A DNA stretch of 64,000 nucleotides from Bacillota bacterium (GTDB lineage Bacteria > Bacillota > Bacilli > Paenibacillales > NBRC-103111): contig JAEWIS010000060.1 in assembly GCA_023386955.1 (NCBI GenBank), positions 1-64,000 of the forward strand. The letters run 5' to 3'. Shown here one piece after another: positions 35,457-44,054 of the stretch (its first letter is position 1; the number at the start of each line of letters is the position of its first letter). The notes beneath the pieces are model-generated. The model searched no databases. It saw nothing but the letters and a program-made list of their open reading frames with translations, and was not told the origin of the DNA. The position numbers and the translations under genes were made by a program.

Positions 35457-36122
35457 TTATTTGCGGCTGAACCGGATGACCAGACGGTCGCCCAGGGTTT
35501 GCAGCACAATGACAAGAAGAATCAGAATGACCACCGTCACTACCATCACGTCCGGCATAAAGCGCTGGTAGCCGTAGCGGATGGCCAGGTCACCCAGACC
35601 GCCGCCCCCGATAATCCCCGACATGGCCGTATACGATACCAGGGTTACGGTGGTGATGGTGATGCCGGCCACCAGACCGGGCAAGGACTCGGGCAGCAGC
35701 ACCTTGCGGATGATCTGCCAGCTGGATGCGCCCATTGCCTTGGCGGCTTCCACCACACCTTTGTCCACCTCCCGGAGGGTGGTTTCCACCAGACGGGCGA
35801 AGAACGGGGCGGCGGCGATGACCAGCGGCGGGATGGAGCCTTTTACTTCAATGGTCGTGCCCACCAGCATTTTCGTGAAGGGCATTACCAGAATCATCAG
35901 AATGACGAACGGGATGGAACGCAGCACATTCACCACAATGGATAAAATCAGATATACAAACCGGTTCTGCAAAATCTGTCCCCGGGAAGTCATAAACAGC
36001 AGAATGCCCAACGGCAGACCCAGCAAAACCGTGAACAGGGCCGACATACCCAGCATGGTCAGCGTATCCTGGCTGGCCTGCCAGATTTCCTGCGGGTCCA
36101 CATTCTTAAACCATTCCAGCAT
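35457..36122 (-). CDS. metI: Methionine ABC transporter permease
   Basis: A 221-residue inner-membrane subunit with about five helices. The coupling motif EAAKAMGASSWQIIRKVLLPESLPGL is typical of MetI, as is the end TVVILILLVIVLQTLGDRLVIRFSRK. The ATG at 36122 is preceded by GGAGGTG and lies one base from the metN stop, indicating coupled translation. Confidence 0.95.
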   Translation of the reverse strand: MLEWFKNVDPQEIWQASQDTLTMLGMSALFTVLLGLPLGILLFMTSRGQILQNRFVYLILSIVVNVLRSIPFVILMILVMPFTKMLVGTTIEVKGSIPPLVIAAAPFFARLVETTLREVDKGVVEAAKAMGASSWQIIRKVLLPESLPGLVAGITITTVTLVSYTAMSGIIGGGGLGDLAIRYGYQRFMPDVMVVTVVILILLVIVLQTLGDRLVIRFSRK

Positions 36123-36123
36123 A

Positions 36124-37137
36124 CTAGAGCACCTCCACATCAAATCCGCGATCCTTCAGGCTGTCCAGCGTCCGCGCCACATCCGCTTCCGATCCGCCGA
36201 ATTGAACGGTCAGCTGGCCGTAAGGCGTATCCTTCATCCGGGAGATAGTCCCCTGCAGGATGGCGAAGGGTGTACCCGTCTGCTGGGTCACTTCATACAG
36301 CACAGGCTCGTAGGTGGTTTCACCGAGGTACGTAATGCGTACGATCCGGTGCTGGCCGGAGGCCTTGCCGTGGCGGATGGCTTCCTTCAGCTCCTGGCTG
36401 TCGGAAACCTGCTCGACGAATTCCCGGGTGGTGGCATGCTGTGGCTTCAGGAACACTTCCGTTACCGGACCTTCCTCCACAATACGTCCCCCGTCGATGA
36501 CCGCCACCTTGTCGCAGATGGTGCGGATCACATGCATCTCGTGGGTAATCAGCATGATGGTCAGCCCCAGCTTCCTGTTGATGTCGGACAGGAGAGCCAG
36601 GATGGAATTGGTGGTCTGCGGGTCCAAAGCGGAGGTCGCTTCATCACACAGGAGCACCTTGGGATTATTGGCCAAAGCCCGGGCAATACCCACCCGCTGC
36701 TTCTGGCCGCCGGACAGCTGGGCCGGATACTTGGATGCATGCTCCTCCAAGCCCACCAGCTCCAGAAGCTCCTTCACCCGCTGGCCAATGGCTTCCTTGG
36801 GCACTCCCGCCAGCTCCAACGGGAAGGCCACATTCTTGGCCACCGTCGCCGAGGACAGCAGATTGAAGTGCTGGAAGATCATGCCAATCTTCCGCCGTTC
36901 CTCCTGCAGCTGCTTATCGGACAGCGCCGACAGCTCCACTCCATCCACATGGACCTGCCCCTTGGTAGGGCGCTCCAGAAGATTGATGCAGCGGATCAGG
37001 GTGCTTTTGCCGGCACCGGAATGGCCGATGACGCCGAAGATTTCGCCTTGCGCGACGGTGAGAGAGATGCCGTGCAGGGCGGGCACCGCTTTTTTGCCGA
37101 CGGTATAGGTCTTCGTAATCTCGTTCAAGCGAATCAT
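36124..37137 (-). CDS. metN: Methionine ABC transporter ATP-binding protein
   Basis: The 337-residue ATPase of the importer. Walker A GHSGAGKST, signature LSGGQKQRVGIARAL, Walker B VLLCDEATSALD and the switch His in MLITHEMHVI are all intact. The C-terminal 90 residues form the ACT-like NIL domain, which in known MetN proteins binds methionine and inhibits transport. It is first of the three genes and lies directly below the SAM riboswitch. A four-codon mini-frame, ATGGCAGGACTATGA, with an AAGGTGG site, overlaps its start. Confidence 0.96.
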   Translation of the reverse strand: MIRLNEITKTYTVGKKAVPALHGISLTVAQGEIFGVIGHSGAGKSTLIRCINLLERPTKGQVHVDGVELSALSDKQLQEERRKIGMIFQHFNLLSSATVAKNVAFPLELAGVPKEAIGQRVKELLELVGLEEHASKYPAQLSGGQKQRVGIARALANNPKVLLCDEATSALDPQTTNSILALLSDINRKLGLTIMLITHEMHVIRTICDKVAVIDGGRIVEEGPVTEVFLKPQHATTREFVEQVSDSQELKEAIRHGKASGQHRIVRITYLGETTYEPVLYEVTQQTGTPFAILQGTISRMKDTPYGQLTVQFGGSEADVARTLDSLKDRGFDVEVL

Positions 37138-37165
37138 AGTCCTGCCATGCCACCTTTTCTCGGAA

Positions 37166-37422
37166 AAATAAAAAACCCTTTTTCGCAGAGAAAAAGGGTG
37201 GCTCGTCAGCAGTTTCGCTAAAAACGATTCATTCCCCTCTCATCTGCCGGAAACCCGATGGATTTCCGAAGGAATTGGCACCAAGACGTCTGTCCGCCGG
37301 AGGAAACAAGCGATAGGAACGCAGCAAATAAAGGATGCGTTCATTCAGTCTTGTCGTCCGTTGACGGATGGACCGGTTGCCGGGCTTCATAGGGCCTTAC
37401 CCTCAGCCACTCTTGATAAGAA
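37166..37422 (-). promoter_or_regulatory. SAM-I (S-box) riboswitch with terminator
   Basis: On the minus strand the leader reads CTTATCAAGAGTGGCTGAGG, then GGCCCTATGAAGCCCGGCAA, GGTGCCAATTCC and AGATGAGAG, the ordered conserved boxes of the S-box aptamer (about 37422 down to 37234). The expression platform is a hairpin, ACCCTTTTT with its complement at 37175-37199, followed by TTTTTTATTTTT. When SAM is abundant the terminator should form and shut off metNIQ. Confidence 0.95.
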
Positions 37423-37667
37423 GTATTCCGGTGAAGGAATATCGTTGCTATTATGAAATTGTAACTTCACAAACCATGTTACAGGGACTTGATAGTAATT
37501 AATATTATCAACCTTGGGTCAACTTGTAAAGTCCAAATTTCAGGAAATTTCAATTGTCTTTTGGGCCGGAATCCGTTAAAATCCTTGTGACCCGACAATT
37601 ACGGACGGATTCTTACATCGGTGTCGAGGACCATTACTATGAAGCGCGTAGGAGGAAAAGCAAGACT

Positions 37668-38279
37668 ATGAACAGCTCTCAGCACGTCAAAATTACCACC
37701 GCCGACCCGTCGGCAATCGGGTTATTCGGCTTGGCCATCGTAACACTGGTGGCATCCACCCAAAAGCTGGAATGGACCCACGGCCTTTCGGATGTGATTC
37801 CCTGGGCTATTTTCCTGGGAGCCTTCGCCCAGCTGTTCGCCGCTGTGCAGGATTCCAAACATGGCAATACCTTCGGAACCACGGCCTTCGCCGCTTACGG
37901 CTTTTTCTGGCTGGGTGTAGCCTCGACGTGGATGATTAATATGGGCGTTTTCGGCGAGAAGCTTGCAGGTTCTGTGGATACCCACCAGCTGGGTGCCGCG
38001 TTTGTGGGTTATCTGATCTTTACCCTGTTCATGACCATCGGGGCCATGGAAACCAACAAGGTGCTGTTCATTATCTTCGTGCTGATCGACTTCCTGTTCA
38101 TCGGGCTGTCCCTCTCCACATTGGGCATTGCCGAGGGTTTCTTCCATGATGTGGCCGCGGTATCCGAGTTCTTGATCGCGCTGATGTCCTTGTACGGCTG
38201 CGGCGCCAATGTGCTGAGCAACCATTTTGGCCGGACCTTCCTGCCGATAGGCAAACCCTTCGGGATCTTCAAAAAATAA
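37668..38279 (+). CDS. Acetate uptake transporter, GPR1/FUN34/YaaH family
   Basis: A 203-residue membrane protein with six predicted helices. The family opening is DPSAIGLFGLAIVTLVAS, close to the NPAPLGLxGF motif, and later blocks are IFLGAFAQLFAAVQDSKHGNTFGTTAFAAYGFFWLGVA and YGCGANVLS. Relatives such as SatP/YaaH move acetate or succinate across the membrane. The ATG at 37668 has TAGGAGGA upstream; the preceding 38 codons of the open frame are probably not translated. It is transcribed divergently from metNIQ. Confidence 0.92.
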   Translation: MNSSQHVKITTADPSAIGLFGLAIVTLVASTQKLEWTHGLSDVIPWAIFLGAFAQLFAAVQDSKHGNTFGTTAFAAYGFFWLGVASTWMINMGVFGEKLAGSVDTHQLGAAFVGYLIFTLFMTIGAMETNKVLFIIFVLIDFLFIGLSLSTLGIAEGFFHDVAAVSEFLIALMSLYGCGANVLSNHFGRTFLPIGKPFGIFKK

Positions 38280-38287
38280 GCAGTGCC

Positions 38288-38349
38288 ACAAAGCCTCGTT
38301 TTGCTTCTATCCTTCACTGAAGGGTCGAGGCGGCGGGGCTTTTTTTATA
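38288..38349 (+). terminator. Probable terminator after the acetate transporter gene
   Basis: AAGCCTCG can pair with CGAGGC(GG) across an inner CCTTCA/TGAAGG hairpin, and the structure runs into CTTTTTTTA. The stem is imperfect. Confidence 0.6.
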
Positions 38350-38382
38350 AGAAGGCGATATTCATCCAAAGGAGCGGTTGCC

Positions 38383-38916
38383 ATGCATGACCTTGTCCAA
38401 GATGCATTGACCTACATGAACAACCAACTGGAGCTGATCGAAAAAAGCCTGAAGCTGCTGCCGGAGGAAAAGCTTTGGGCCAAGCCGGGACCGGATCTGA
38501 ACAGTCCCGGCAACTATTGCCTGCATCTGGCGGGCAATGAATACCAGCATTTTGTCACGGCGGTGGGCGACAGACCTCTAATCCGGCAACGCTCGCAGGA
38601 GTTCACCACAGCAGGGGGGCTTACGCGGGAGGAGGTGCTGAATCTGCTTAAGAAGGTGAGGCAGGAATCCTCCGGGGTTCTGGGAACTCTTACAGAGGCG
38701 GACCTGTTCCGGGAGGTATTCGTGCCCTATCAAGAGGAGGATTGGCAGCGGATGAAGCCGGGGGCGCCGGCGGAGGAGGAAGCGGGAGACAGGCGTCTGA
38801 TCCGTACGCTGCTGATCCGGATACCGGCCCATTACGGCTACCATACGGGGCAGATTGTGCTTCTATCCAAGCTTCTCTCCGGGTCAGGCGCACACCTGTC
38901 AGGCTTGTATCATTGA
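38383..38916 (+). CDS. DinB-like four-helix protein
   Basis: A 177-residue cytosolic protein of the DinB/DUF1572 type. His residues that could bind a metal are in NYCLHLAGNEYQHF near residues 46-55 and in HYGYHTGQIVLL near the C-terminus, the usual spacing of the metal triad. Family members include thiol-transferase-like enzymes; the function here is unknown. AAAGGAGCGG precedes the ATG. Confidence 0.8.
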   Translation: MHDLVQDALTYMNNQLELIEKSLKLLPEEKLWAKPGPDLNSPGNYCLHLAGNEYQHFVTAVGDRPLIRQRSQEFTTAGGLTREEVLNLLKKVRQESSGVLGTLTEADLFREVFVPYQEEDWQRMKPGAPAEEEAGDRRLIRTLLIRIPAHYGYHTGQIVLLSKLLSGSGAHLSGLYH

Positions 38917-38926
38917 CCGGCACAGC

Positions 38927-38972
38927 AAAAATGGCCTTCCGGAACGGAATTGATCCGTCCGGAAGGCCGGGC
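38927..38972. terminator. Bidirectional terminator between DinB-like and GGDEF genes
   Basis: GGCCTTCCGGA (38933-38943) pairs perfectly with TCCGGAAGGCC (38958-38968). The minus strand continues into ATTTTTGC, so the best termination is for the diguanylate cyclase gene. Confidence 0.85.
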
Positions 38973-38986
38973 TTGTCCAAATAAAG

Positions 38987-39685
38987 CTAAGCCTGCTTCA
39001 TATGCTGCTCCTCATCCACCGACAATCCCAATGCGGCATAGGCCGAAGCCTCCTTGCGCATCAGCTTGGACTGGTACATCCGGAAGTCGGCCATTCGGAT
39101 CAAGTCCTCCAGCCGGTGCCCGTCATCGGGGAACACCGCCGTACCGGCTGAAACGGACAGGGTCAGGTTCATCTCTTTGGCCAGAATATCCAGCTCCTGA
39201 CGGAGCCGTTCGATCACCGTCAAGGTGGAGCCGTAAGTGGAATGCCGGGTCACCAGCACGAATTCATCTCCGCCCAGGCGCACCAGAAGATCCTCGTTCC
39301 GGGTATGCTTGATGATCAGCTTGGCAATACCCTGAAGCACGGTGTCGCCGGTATGATGCCCGTTTTCGTCATTGATTTTTTTGAAGTCATCGCAGTCCAG
39401 AATGGTCAGCGTCAGGATTTCCCCCTTTTTGGCAGCCTTGTTCAAAAGGGTGGGAATGGAATGGTTAAGAAACCTCCGGTTGTACGCCCGGGTCAGATCG
39501 TCCCGGACCGCCAGATTCATGGCCCGGTCATAGCCGATGCCGAAGAGCCAGATGACGGTCAGACTCAATCCCGCCATCACAAGATGGGAGTAGCGGAAGT
39601 CCCAAACGGAAAATTCCAGCTGGAGGGAGAGCAGAATGGAAACCACAGTAAAGCCGGCTGCATACCATTTTCCATGTCTGTTCAT
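38987..39685 (-). CDS. Membrane-anchored diguanylate cyclase
   Basis: Makes cyclic di-GMP from two GTP. Two N-terminal helices (WYAAGFTVVSILLSL and HLVMAGLSLTVIWLFGIG) anchor the 232-residue protein with no extra sensor domain. The GGDEF domain has DDLTRAYNRRFL at its start, LDCDDFKKINDENGHHTGD and an intact active-site loop LGGDEF. The RNED motif five residues before GGDEF fits an inhibitory I-site. The ATG at 39685 was chosen because AGGCGG lies eight bases upstream; starts 2-3 codons earlier are possible. It is divergent from a YkuI-type EAL gene. Confidence 0.92.
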   Translation of the reverse strand: MNRHGKWYAAGFTVVSILLSLQLEFSVWDFRYSHLVMAGLSLTVIWLFGIGYDRAMNLAVRDDLTRAYNRRFLNHSIPTLLNKAAKKGEILTLTILDCDDFKKINDENGHHTGDTVLQGIAKLIIKHTRNEDLLVRLGGDEFVLVTRHSTYGSTLTVIERLRQELDILAKEMNLTLSVSAGTAVFPDDGHRLEDLIRMADFRMYQSKLMRKEASAYAALGLSVDEEQHMKQA

Positions 39686-39979
39686 ACACATCACCGCCTG
39701 CCAAATCTGGCCTGAAATAAGAAGAATGTGCAGCTGTTCTAATTATAGGCAATTAGTCCTGCTCGTTCGTTTACAATATTTCATTATAACGCAAGCTGTG
39801 TTAAAATGATGTAGGATCATGTCGAACGCCAATATTTTTTTTATTTATTTATATCTGACATGAATGTGACATTGAAGGTATGAGAAGCTTGCATACCAGT
39901 GAGGCCTGCTGGTACAATCATGAAAAGAAATCGGTGAGCGAGCGCATAACAGGTAGAAGAAGGAAAGGGCGGACTCCAA

Positions 39980-41173
39980 ATGATCGACAGCCAGAATACA
40001 TACCTGCCTTCCGGGCAGATTTGCCCCTTCTTTCAGCCCATTGTCTCCCTGCAAAGCATGTCCGTCATTGGTCATGAGTCCTTGGGCCGGGAAATCATCG
40101 GCGGGGAAGTGCGCAGTCTGGGGGCTTTCTTTCATGATCCGGCCGTTCCGGAGCCGATGCAGATTGCCACGGACCGGAGACTCCGGGGGATGGCATTTGA
40201 GAAAGCGGTCCAAGAGGAATATGCCGGTCTTTTGTTCGTGAATCTGAAGCCCGGCTGGATTTACCGCGCTTACCGGGAAACCGGCAAGCTGCCCACCCTG
40301 GAGATGCTTAAGGAGCATGGCCTGCCCTACCACCGGGTGGTGGTGGAGATCACCGAGGAATCCTTTTCGGGAAAGCTGAAGGAGCTTCTGGAGATCGTGG
40401 ATATCTACCGGCAGCACGGCTGCCTGCTTGCGGTGGATGATGTGGGCAGCGGCTTCTCCAGTCTGGACCGGATCGCCATGTTCCGCCCGGATATAATCAA
40501 GATGGATCTGAAGATCCTCCGCAAAAGCGTCACCCACGACGGCTACCGGGCCCTTCTCCGTTCCTTCTCCATTATCGCCGAGCAGATGGGCGGCTCTCTC
40601 TTGGTGGAGGGGGTGGAGAATGTTCTCGATCTGAAGAATGCCATGGCTGCAGGCGCGCGTTATGTGCAGGGTTATCTGTTCTCGGAGGCCAAGCGGGATT
40701 TTTTGCCCGAATACGAATATGCCCCGCTGCTTAACGATCAGATGGGCCGGTATGGCCGGGAATCCTATGCCTCTTACCTGAAGCTGATGGATGCCGAGCA
40801 CCGGCTGAAGGAGCTGGCCGAACGGACTGCCGTTATGTCGGCGGTACGGGAGCCGGACCATCTGGCGGGAGAGCTGATCCACGAGGTGCCGGAGAACGCC
40901 ATCCGGGTGTATCTGTGCCGCGGCGACGGCATCCAGGTATCCTGCAATTTCGACCGGAACGAGGACGGCACATGGACCCGGAATGAGGAATTCCGCGGCT
41001 CCAATTGGCTGTGGCGCCCCTATTTCATTCCGACCATCATACATATGCAAAAACAAAGGTCGGGTATCCTGTCCCAGGCATACGCCGACCTTACTACCAC
41101 CAAGCCCATCCAGTCGTATTCCTGTCCGGTGGGCGCGGATTTATACTTATTCGTGGATTTGCTTATACGTTGA
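39980..41173 (+). CDS. YkuI-type EAL-domain protein
   Basis: A 397-residue cytosolic protein matching B. subtilis YkuI along its length. The EAL domain has YFQPIVS-like FFQPIVSLQ, HESLGRE in place of the EAL signature (Glu kept), FVNLKPG, VEITEES, AVDDVGSGFSSLDRI, IIKMDLK and LLVEGVEN, so the metal-binding and catalytic residues of a c-di-GMP phosphodiesterase are mostly present. The last 120 residues, including NWLWRPYFIPTIIHMQ and LYLFVDLL, match the PAS-like ligand domain of YkuI. Its 3' end overlaps the convergent SNF2 gene by 11 bases. Confidence 0.9.
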   Translation: MIDSQNTYLPSGQICPFFQPIVSLQSMSVIGHESLGREIIGGEVRSLGAFFHDPAVPEPMQIATDRRLRGMAFEKAVQEEYAGLLFVNLKPGWIYRAYRETGKLPTLEMLKEHGLPYHRVVVEITEESFSGKLKELLEIVDIYRQHGCLLAVDDVGSGFSSLDRIAMFRPDIIKMDLKILRKSVTHDGYRALLRSFSIIAEQMGGSLLVEGVENVLDLKNAMAAGARYVQGYLFSEAKRDFLPEYEYAPLLNDQMGRYGRESYASYLKLMDAEHRLKELAERTAVMSAVREPDHLAGELIHEVPENAIRVYLCRGDGIQVSCNFDRNEDGTWTRNEEFRGSNWLWRPYFIPTIIHMQKQRSGILSQAYADLTTTKPIQSYSCPVGADLYLFVDLLIR

Positions 41174-44054
41174 TCCATTCCTGGCGCAGGGAGAACAGCT
41201 CCTTCAGATCCTCGGTGGACAGCTCGGTGATCCAGCCTTCGCCTCCGCCTACAATCTGCCTGCTTAAATCCTGCTTGCGCTCGATCATGTCGTCGATCCG
41301 CTCCTCCAGCGTGCCCAGAGTCACGAACTTGTGCACCTGCACATGCCGGCTTTGGCCGATCCGGTAAGCCCGGTCTGTGGCCTGGTTCTCCACCGCCGGA
41401 TTCCACCAGCGGTCGAAGTGGAACACATGATTGGCCGCCGTCAGATTCAGCCCGATCCCGCCTGCCTTAAGCGATAAGAGGAACACACCGTTCCGCTCCG
41501 CTTCGGGCAGGCTTTCGTTTTGGAAGCGGTCCACCATTTCATCCCGCGTATGCTTGGGAGTGCCGCCGTGGAGGAACAGCACCGGCTCCGCCAGCTCCTG
41601 CTCCAGCACATGCTGGAGCATATACCCGGTTTCCACGAACTGGGTGAAAATCAGGCAGCGGTCCCCCTCGGTGCGCAGCTCCGACACCATATCCAGAAGC
41701 CGTTCCAGCTTATTGGAGCGTTCCCGCCACTGGATGGCGGCGCCCCGCATGCTTTTCTGCAGCAGCTCGGGATGGTTGCAGATTTGCTTCAGCCGGGTAA
41801 GAGCCGACAGAATCAGGCCGCGGCGCTCCATGGGGCCAAGCCGGTCCAGACGCTCGAACAGGTCCCGGATATAATTCTCGTACAGGGAGGCCTGCTCCGC
41901 GGTAAGGGAAATAAACACCTTGCTCTCGTCCTTGTCGGGCAGGTCCAGCTGAATAGCCGGGTCCTTCTTCAGACGGCGGAGCAGGAACGGCCGGATCATC
42001 CGCTGTACCTGGCCGATGAGCGCCTGGTCGGATATCCGTTCGATCGGTTGCACGAACCGGTGGCTGAATTCCCGCAGGGTGCCGAAGTAGCCGGGGTTCA
42101 GGAAGTCGAATATGGACCACAGCTCTGTCAGCCGGTTCTCGATGGGCGTACCCGTCATGGCAATGCGGTGGTACCCGTCCAGCCGGCGGACGGCACCGGA
42201 CTGCTTCGTATAGGCGTTCTTGATATTCTGCGCCTCGTCCAGACAGATGGAGCTCCAATAAATAGAGGAGAATTCCTTCTCGTCCAGATGGGCCAGAGTA
42301 TAGGAGGACAGGACCAAATCCGCCTCCATGGCCTCCTTACGGAAATCCTCACCCTTCCGCCGCTGGGGCCCGTAGTGGAGCAGCACCTTCATGCCGGGGG
42401 CAAAACGCTGCAGCTCCTTCTGCCAGTTGCCCAATACGGAGGTGGGACAAATGAGGAGCCCTGGAGGCAGCGGCTCCTGATCCTCACCGGGCTGAACCTG
42501 GCCCTCCTGCTCCTTGACGGACAGCAGGTAGCTGATCCACTGGATGGTTTTGCCCAGGCCCATATCGTCCGCCAGACAGCCGCCCAATCCGAATTGGCGG
42601 AGGAACAGGAGCCAGGAAACGCCTTCCGCCTGATAAGGGCGCAGCGTACCGTGGAAGCCGGGTGGCGGCCCCTGCATGGGCACACCCTTATGCTCCTTGA
42701 GCCGGGTAATCAGCTGGCGTAGATGGTCGTTCAGCTCCACCTCCAGCTTCAGATCGATATCATCCTCTTCCCGGCCGGCCGGGTTCTCGCCGTCCTCCTC
42801 TTCTCCTGCCAGGTGCAGCTCCAGCACATCCCGGAAGGACAGGCCGCGTTTCTTCTTGACCTGCTTCATCACCTGGCTGATGGCCTCCATCTGCTTGGGG
42901 TCCAGCTGGATCCAGCGTCCCCGGAAGCGCACCAGCCGCCGCTTCTCCTCCATGAGGGTGCGGAATTCCTCTTCGGTCAGCTCCATATCGCCAACCGCCA
43001 GCCGCCAATCAAATTCCATCAGCTGGTTCAATCCAAAAGCGGATGAGCCCGTTGTGCCCACCGAGGAGCGCAGCTTGGCCCGGAGGCGTGGTTTGGTGCG
43101 GCGCAGCCGCTCCCACCACGCCGGCAGGAATACCGGCGTACCCGCCTCTACCAGCTGCCGGCTGCCCTGGGCGAGAAACTCCCAGGCCTCGTCGGCAGTG
43201 AGCTCCCGCTTCAGCCGGGTCGGCTCATGGGTATCCCGGAGCTCCGGGATAATATGAAGCCAACGCTCCACATCCCGGCTGACCCGGGGCAGCTCCGGCT
43301 GCCATTCCTCCGGCACCGGCTCGCCGGGGCTGGGAGTGCCTTCGGCGTCGCAGGAGATAATCCGCTCTGCCAGCTGCCGGTCCTGGAGCAGGATGGCCAG
43401 CCGCCACATCCCGTCATGCTCCGGCTCCACCAGCTGGAGGCAGGTGCGGAAGGGGGCGGTATCCGGCTTCCAGCCGATGGATACCAGCCAATCCTCCTCA
43501 TCCAGCCACAGATCGGCGGAGATGTCGCCCCGCTGAATCCGCGGCACCGTCTCCGTGAGCTTGGTTAATGCCTCCTGCAGCTCGGGACGGCGGCGGACCT
43601 CCGCTTCGATAAGCGTATCCGCCCAGGTCTTGAGGAGCGGGGACTCCATCCCCCGGAGCTCCTCAGGCAGCTGCAGCTTCCACCCCAAGGACCCCTGCCG
43701 CCACTTGTCGTAATCGGGCATCACTCTGCCCGCAGCCAGGGCCTCCCGGATGGCGGGAGCCGCGGCCTTCAGCGGAGCGGCCTCTGTAGACCATTCGATG
43801 GAGGCATGCTGCAGCTCCGACGGGTCGCAGAAGTAATGCAGGGCGTCCTCGGACTCCAGCACCACGCCTTCCTTCCCCGTAAACTCCAGCGTCTCGATAA
43901 AGGTGCCGTAAAAGCTGGCCGCATGCCAGGCAAACAGCAGATGCTTCAGCTCGGTAGCGTCCACGGACCCGCCCTGGCGGCGGGCTCCCCAGAGGAACAG
44001 GGCGCCTGCCGGCATCCACGAGGCGTGAACGGTATAAGGGCCGGTGACAATCAT
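41163..44054 (-). CDS. SNF2-family helicase (YwqA-like)
   Basis: A 963-residue Swi2/Snf2 ATPase. The N-terminal 480 residues are the helicase-associated region found in bacterial SNF2 proteins. The motor has GGCLADDMGLGKTIQ (Walker A, about residue 495), SSYTLAHLDE, CLDEAQNIKN (motif II, DEAQ, about 605), MTGTPIENRL (motif III), FLLRRLKKD, LIFTQFVETG and NQATDRAYRIGQ (motif VI, about 893). Such proteins translocate on double-stranded DNA or act with RNA polymerase, as RapA does. The ATG at 44054 overlaps the stop of the SWIM gene (ATGA), so the two products are made together, as in B. subtilis ywqB-ywqA. Confidence 0.93.
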   Translation of the reverse strand: MIVTGPYTVHASWMPAGALFLWGARRQGGSVDATELKHLLFAWHAASFYGTFIETLEFTGKEGVVLESEDALHYFCDPSELQHASIEWSTEAAPLKAAAPAIREALAAGRVMPDYDKWRQGSLGWKLQLPEELRGMESPLLKTWADTLIEAEVRRRPELQEALTKLTETVPRIQRGDISADLWLDEEDWLVSIGWKPDTAPFRTCLQLVEPEHDGMWRLAILLQDRQLAERIISCDAEGTPSPGEPVPEEWQPELPRVSRDVERWLHIIPELRDTHEPTRLKRELTADEAWEFLAQGSRQLVEAGTPVFLPAWWERLRRTKPRLRAKLRSSVGTTGSSAFGLNQLMEFDWRLAVGDMELTEEEFRTLMEEKRRLVRFRGRWIQLDPKQMEAISQVMKQVKKKRGLSFRDVLELHLAGEEEDGENPAGREEDDIDLKLEVELNDHLRQLITRLKEHKGVPMQGPPPGFHGTLRPYQAEGVSWLLFLRQFGLGGCLADDMGLGKTIQWISYLLSVKEQEGQVQPGEDQEPLPPGLLICPTSVLGNWQKELQRFAPGMKVLLHYGPQRRKGEDFRKEAMEADLVLSSYTLAHLDEKEFSSIYWSSICLDEAQNIKNAYTKQSGAVRRLDGYHRIAMTGTPIENRLTELWSIFDFLNPGYFGTLREFSHRFVQPIERISDQALIGQVQRMIRPFLLRRLKKDPAIQLDLPDKDESKVFISLTAEQASLYENYIRDLFERLDRLGPMERRGLILSALTRLKQICNHPELLQKSMRGAAIQWRERSNKLERLLDMVSELRTEGDRCLIFTQFVETGYMLQHVLEQELAEPVLFLHGGTPKHTRDEMVDRFQNESLPEAERNGVFLLSLKAGGIGLNLTAANHVFHFDRWWNPAVENQATDRAYRIGQSRHVQVHKFVTLGTLEERIDDMIERKQDLSRQIVGGGEGWITELSTEDLKELFSLRQEWINV

